A stretch of DNA of 64,000 nucleotides from Paraflavitalea soli (GTDB taxonomy: Bacteria; Bacteroidota; Bacteroidia; Chitinophagales; Chitinophagaceae), in the NCBI RefSeq assembly GCF_003555545.1, contig NZ_CP032157.1, forward strand, positions 7,506,546 to 7,570,545. Reading direction: 5' to 3'. The notes below the pieces were generated by a model. That model made no database searches. It was not told the origin of the DNA and was given only the letters and a program-made list of their open reading frames with translations. Positions 61,915 through 64,000 of this stretch are shown piece after piece. The stretch's first letter is position 1. The number at the start of each line of letters is the position of its first letter. The position numbers were made by a program, and so were the translations under genes.

Positions 61915-63204
61915 ATGTACCCTAACTGTACCCATGTCCTCAATGCCCTCATTGTGTCCTATCGTGCCTGTGCAAGGCGCTTTAACTACCTGTATGGTAT
62001 TGGACTTGTAAGCGCTATGCTGCTTTCATCAGTGGCATCAGCACAATGTATACCACCTTCCATGACTTTTAAAACGCCCACGCTTATTGGCGGGACCGCC
62101 AGGCAAGTCGGCGCCATATACAAGTTTGCCAACGTTGCTACCGGTGTGGATGCCACTATCCAGATTATGGGCCTTACCGGTGGCGCTGGTTTAAATGATA
62201 TGGATAATACTACCCAAGGCTATTACGATGCCTGGCAGCCCTATGTAACAGCGGGGGGTAGTGGCACCTCTTACCTTGATTGGAAAATCACTTTCAAGAA
62301 AGCAGGCACCACTATTGATACTTTATTACGCTGTCTGGCTATTACAGCAGTAGACATCGATGGTGATGGCAGCAGGCTGAAAGAGTTTATTGTGGCTTCA
62401 ACACCCGGCGCTTATGCCGTTGACCCCAATACCAATCTCACTGTTTCTTTTGATGGTGTCAATTCACATGCTACCGGTAATGTATCCACTGTACCAAACA
62501 TTGATACTTCCGAAAGAAAGTATATGTTCCAGATGAACTTTACCAACGTTAGCACCATCTACTATCGAAATGGTTCTATCTCTACCAAGTCTGCCACCGA
62601 TGTGCGGCATACCTGTATTTATTTCAAATCCTTTTTCGATACCGACCTCATTACCCTGCCCGTTAGGATTGTTGCTTTTACAGCAAAAACAGGAACAGAA
62701 GGTGTGAACCTCGAATGGACCACCGCCGATGAAAAAGAGGTGCAGCAGTATACCGTACTAAGAAGTGTTGATGGAGTGAATTGGGATAATATAGGCAAAG
62801 TGAATGTGCAGCAGGATGTAAGGAATTATGCTTTTTTAGATAAAACAAAAGCAACTGGCAGAGTATACTATAAGTTACAACAAACCAGTACAAGTGGCAG
62901 TGTAGGCTTTTCACGGATCATTGGTGTTAACAACCATGCCGGCGGAGCTTTGTCTGTTATTATCCCTACACTGGTTAGCAAGAATATCCCTGTCCAACTG
63001 GAGACTCCGGTCGCCGAAGTGTATCATTTAGCCATATACAATAGTCAGGGAAGCATTATCAGCCAGCGGTCTTACACAGCGCAGCCAGGCATTAATTTCC
63101 TGCAGTTGCAGTTACCTGGTCAGCATGCCGCTGGTATGTACATGGTTGCTGTGCGAAATACACAAGGCGTCGTAATTGCCCGTTCAAGAGTAATAGTGCA
63201 GTAA
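61915..63204 (+). CDS. Secreted protein with likely type IX C-terminal sorting domain
   Basis: 429 residues. A long N-terminal leader (about 25 residues) precedes the signal segment ending 'SSVASAQ'. A beta-rich domain with 'AVDIDGDGSRLKEF' follows, then an FN3-like region ('LEWTTADEKEVQQYTVLRSVDG', 'YYKLQQTSTSGSVGFSRII') often seen before type IX tails, and a terminal domain 'VYHLAIYNSQGSII...GMYMVAVRNTQGVVIARSRVIVQ'. Ligand or activity unknown. A 7/8 -7 element (TAATCTTG) lies about 40 bp upstream. Confidence 0.75.
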   Translation: MYPNCTHVLNALIVSYRACARRFNYLYGIGLVSAMLLSSVASAQCIPPSMTFKTPTLIGGTARQVGAIYKFANVATGVDATIQIMGLTGGAGLNDMDNTTQGYYDAWQPYVTAGGSGTSYLDWKITFKKAGTTIDTLLRCLAITAVDIDGDGSRLKEFIVASTPGAYAVDPNTNLTVSFDGVNSHATGNVSTVPNIDTSERKYMFQMNFTNVSTIYYRNGSISTKSATDVRHTCIYFKSFFDTDLITLPVRIVAFTAKTGTEGVNLEWTTADEKEVQQYTVLRSVDGVNWDNIGKVNVQQDVRNYAFLDKTKATGRVYYKLQQTSTSGSVGFSRIIGVNNHAGGALSVIIPTLVSKNIPVQLETPVAEVYHLAIYNSQGSIISQRSYTAQPGINFLQLQLPGQHAAGMYMVAVRNTQGVVIARSRVIVQ

Positions 63205-64000
63205 ACCTGTTCTGTCCATAACAAACAATAACAATTGATCGCTACAGTCGGGCGACTGCATGCATATTAAGCTTTACCTGGGCAAAATGCTCAATTATCT
63301 TCCTGAGTTTTAGGGGTAATGGAATTCGTTACCTTTAAGATCGGGTTGTACGTATTTGTTCCCGGCCCGCCGGGGCATTCCCCGGTAACGATTGCTCCAA
63401 ACTCCTCCTCCTGTAAAAAGAAAAAGACGACACCTCTCAGCATCGCCTTTTCACGCAAAAAAAATTTTCATCTCAGGGGCTCGTTAACCTTTCTGGTTTT
63501 ACCTGGATTTGTTGGATCTTAAACGGCTCTTTTCACAGGAATGGATTCGGTTCGGTTGTTTCAGGATATATGAACTTATAAAGTTTCGTTTTCAAAGGGT
63601 GTGATCGCCTTTATTGGGTTAGGTATGGGTTACTATTTAACAGGCATCAAAGAAAAAGAAAGTTGACTGACATTGGATTTTAGCTGGCTTCATAGAATAT
63701 TAGAATTCTTTCTGGACGGTTATTTAAAGGACATTGGACGGTCTGAGGTTGCTAATCCTCGTCAATCAACTTCTATAACAAAAGTAATTGTGGATAACTA
63801 TGTGGACAAGAGCACATTTGCTTCATTTTAACATTTCAGTTTTTACTATACCCATCGTAACAAACCTAGTGGGTATTGGAAAAACACCTTATATTTCATC
63901 GTAGTTATCCTATTTAAAAATAGTTTAGGCTATATTATTAATTAGTATAATTTCGTAAATATCCTATAGTATTTCTCACGAATTTTTCGCATTTTGTTCG
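63205..64000. other. Gene-free window end, AT-rich towards the end
   Basis: About 800 bp without a credible gene. A 67-codon ORF at 63319 lacks family or coding signs. CAGTCG-GG-CGACTG at 63245-63258 is a small inverted repeat. The last 160 bp are very AT-rich, following two DnaA-box-like sites. Confidence 0.5.
63789..63809 (+). promoter_or_regulatory. Tandem DnaA-box-like sites
   Basis: TGTGGATAA (63789-63797), the exact complement of the consensus TTATCCACA, is followed 12 bp on by TGTGGACAA (63801-63809), one mismatch. Together with the AT-rich DNA beyond about 63860 this could be part of a replication origin. Confidence 0.45.

Noticed and set aside
63319-63522. 67-codon ORF near the window end
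   Set aside because: It begins in a structured GC-rich segment, has Lys and Phe runs from homopolymers and no recognisable domain.

Overview
The window looks like chromosomal DNA of a Bacteroidota bacterium, most likely from the Chitinophagales/Chitinophagaceae. The reasons are a gliding/type IX secretion module (CHU_C-type C-terminus, PorP/SprF, PorG-like barrel, two proteins with likely C-terminal sorting domains), lipoproteins with Cys-Lys/Arg-rich starts, weak Shine-Dalgarno signals, and promoters of the Bacteroidota type (TTTG, 19 nt, TAnnTTTG). I see no tRNA, rRNA, CRISPR array, insertion sequence or phage gene. Taxonomy below phylum is inference from protein style only.

Layout. 0-4 kb: the 3' end of a giant Ig-repeat surface protein, then porP/sprF and an OmpA-type barrel. 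4.1-8.5 kb: a DNA glycosylase, then a divergent cysteine operon: a poly-cysteine leader peptide and terminator, cysM, a JAMM peptidase, a CysO-like sulfur carrier and a MoeZ-like E1-rhodanese. 8.7-10.3 kb: a helical-repeat protein of unknown function. 10.5-23 kb: leuACDB, an Ile/Val leader peptide with terminator, then ilvE-ilvD-ilvB-ilvN-ilvC-ilvA. 23-26.6 kb: a permuted ATP-grasp / alpha-E / transglutaminase operon. 28-37 kb: glutamate synthase (gltBD), an ammonium transporter and a porin. 38-46 kb: PEP carboxylase (minus strand), a Thr-rich leader peptide, then thrA-thrB-thrC. 46.5-49.5 kb: a second homoserine dehydrogenase and cystathionine gamma-synthase on the minus strand behind a SAM-I riboswitch. 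49.6-63.2 kb: mixed envelope, repair (uvrA, rarA) and acetyltransferase genes. 63.2-64 kb: about 800 bp without a gene, with two tandem DnaA-box-like sites.

How it fits together. Much of the window supplies nitrogen and carbon to amino acids: ammonium uptake, GOGAT, oxaloacetate from PEP carboxylase, the aspartate family (Thr, Met, and Ile via IlvA), the branched-chain family and cysteine. The regulation is the notable part. Four biosynthetic transcription units carry cis-acting leaders: three short peptides with runs of the pathway's own codons (six Cys; eleven Ile/Val; ten Thr in the last nineteen codons) and one SAM riboswitch. In the Cys and Ile/Val leaders, a Gly-Gly-Gly codon triplet just after the regulatory codons can pair with the 5' arm of the terminator, giving a simple ribosome-controlled antiterminator.

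Intergenic DNA carries several dispersed short repeat families. One is a hairpin (GGTGGGTCGCCC...GGGCGGCTCACC) found six times in one orientation, with G-U wobbles that pair only in the plus-strand transcript. The others are three degenerate families (GCTAAC, AGCTCG, GACTGCC words) that often sit at or over stop codons. All pairing and promoter statements were made by eye.
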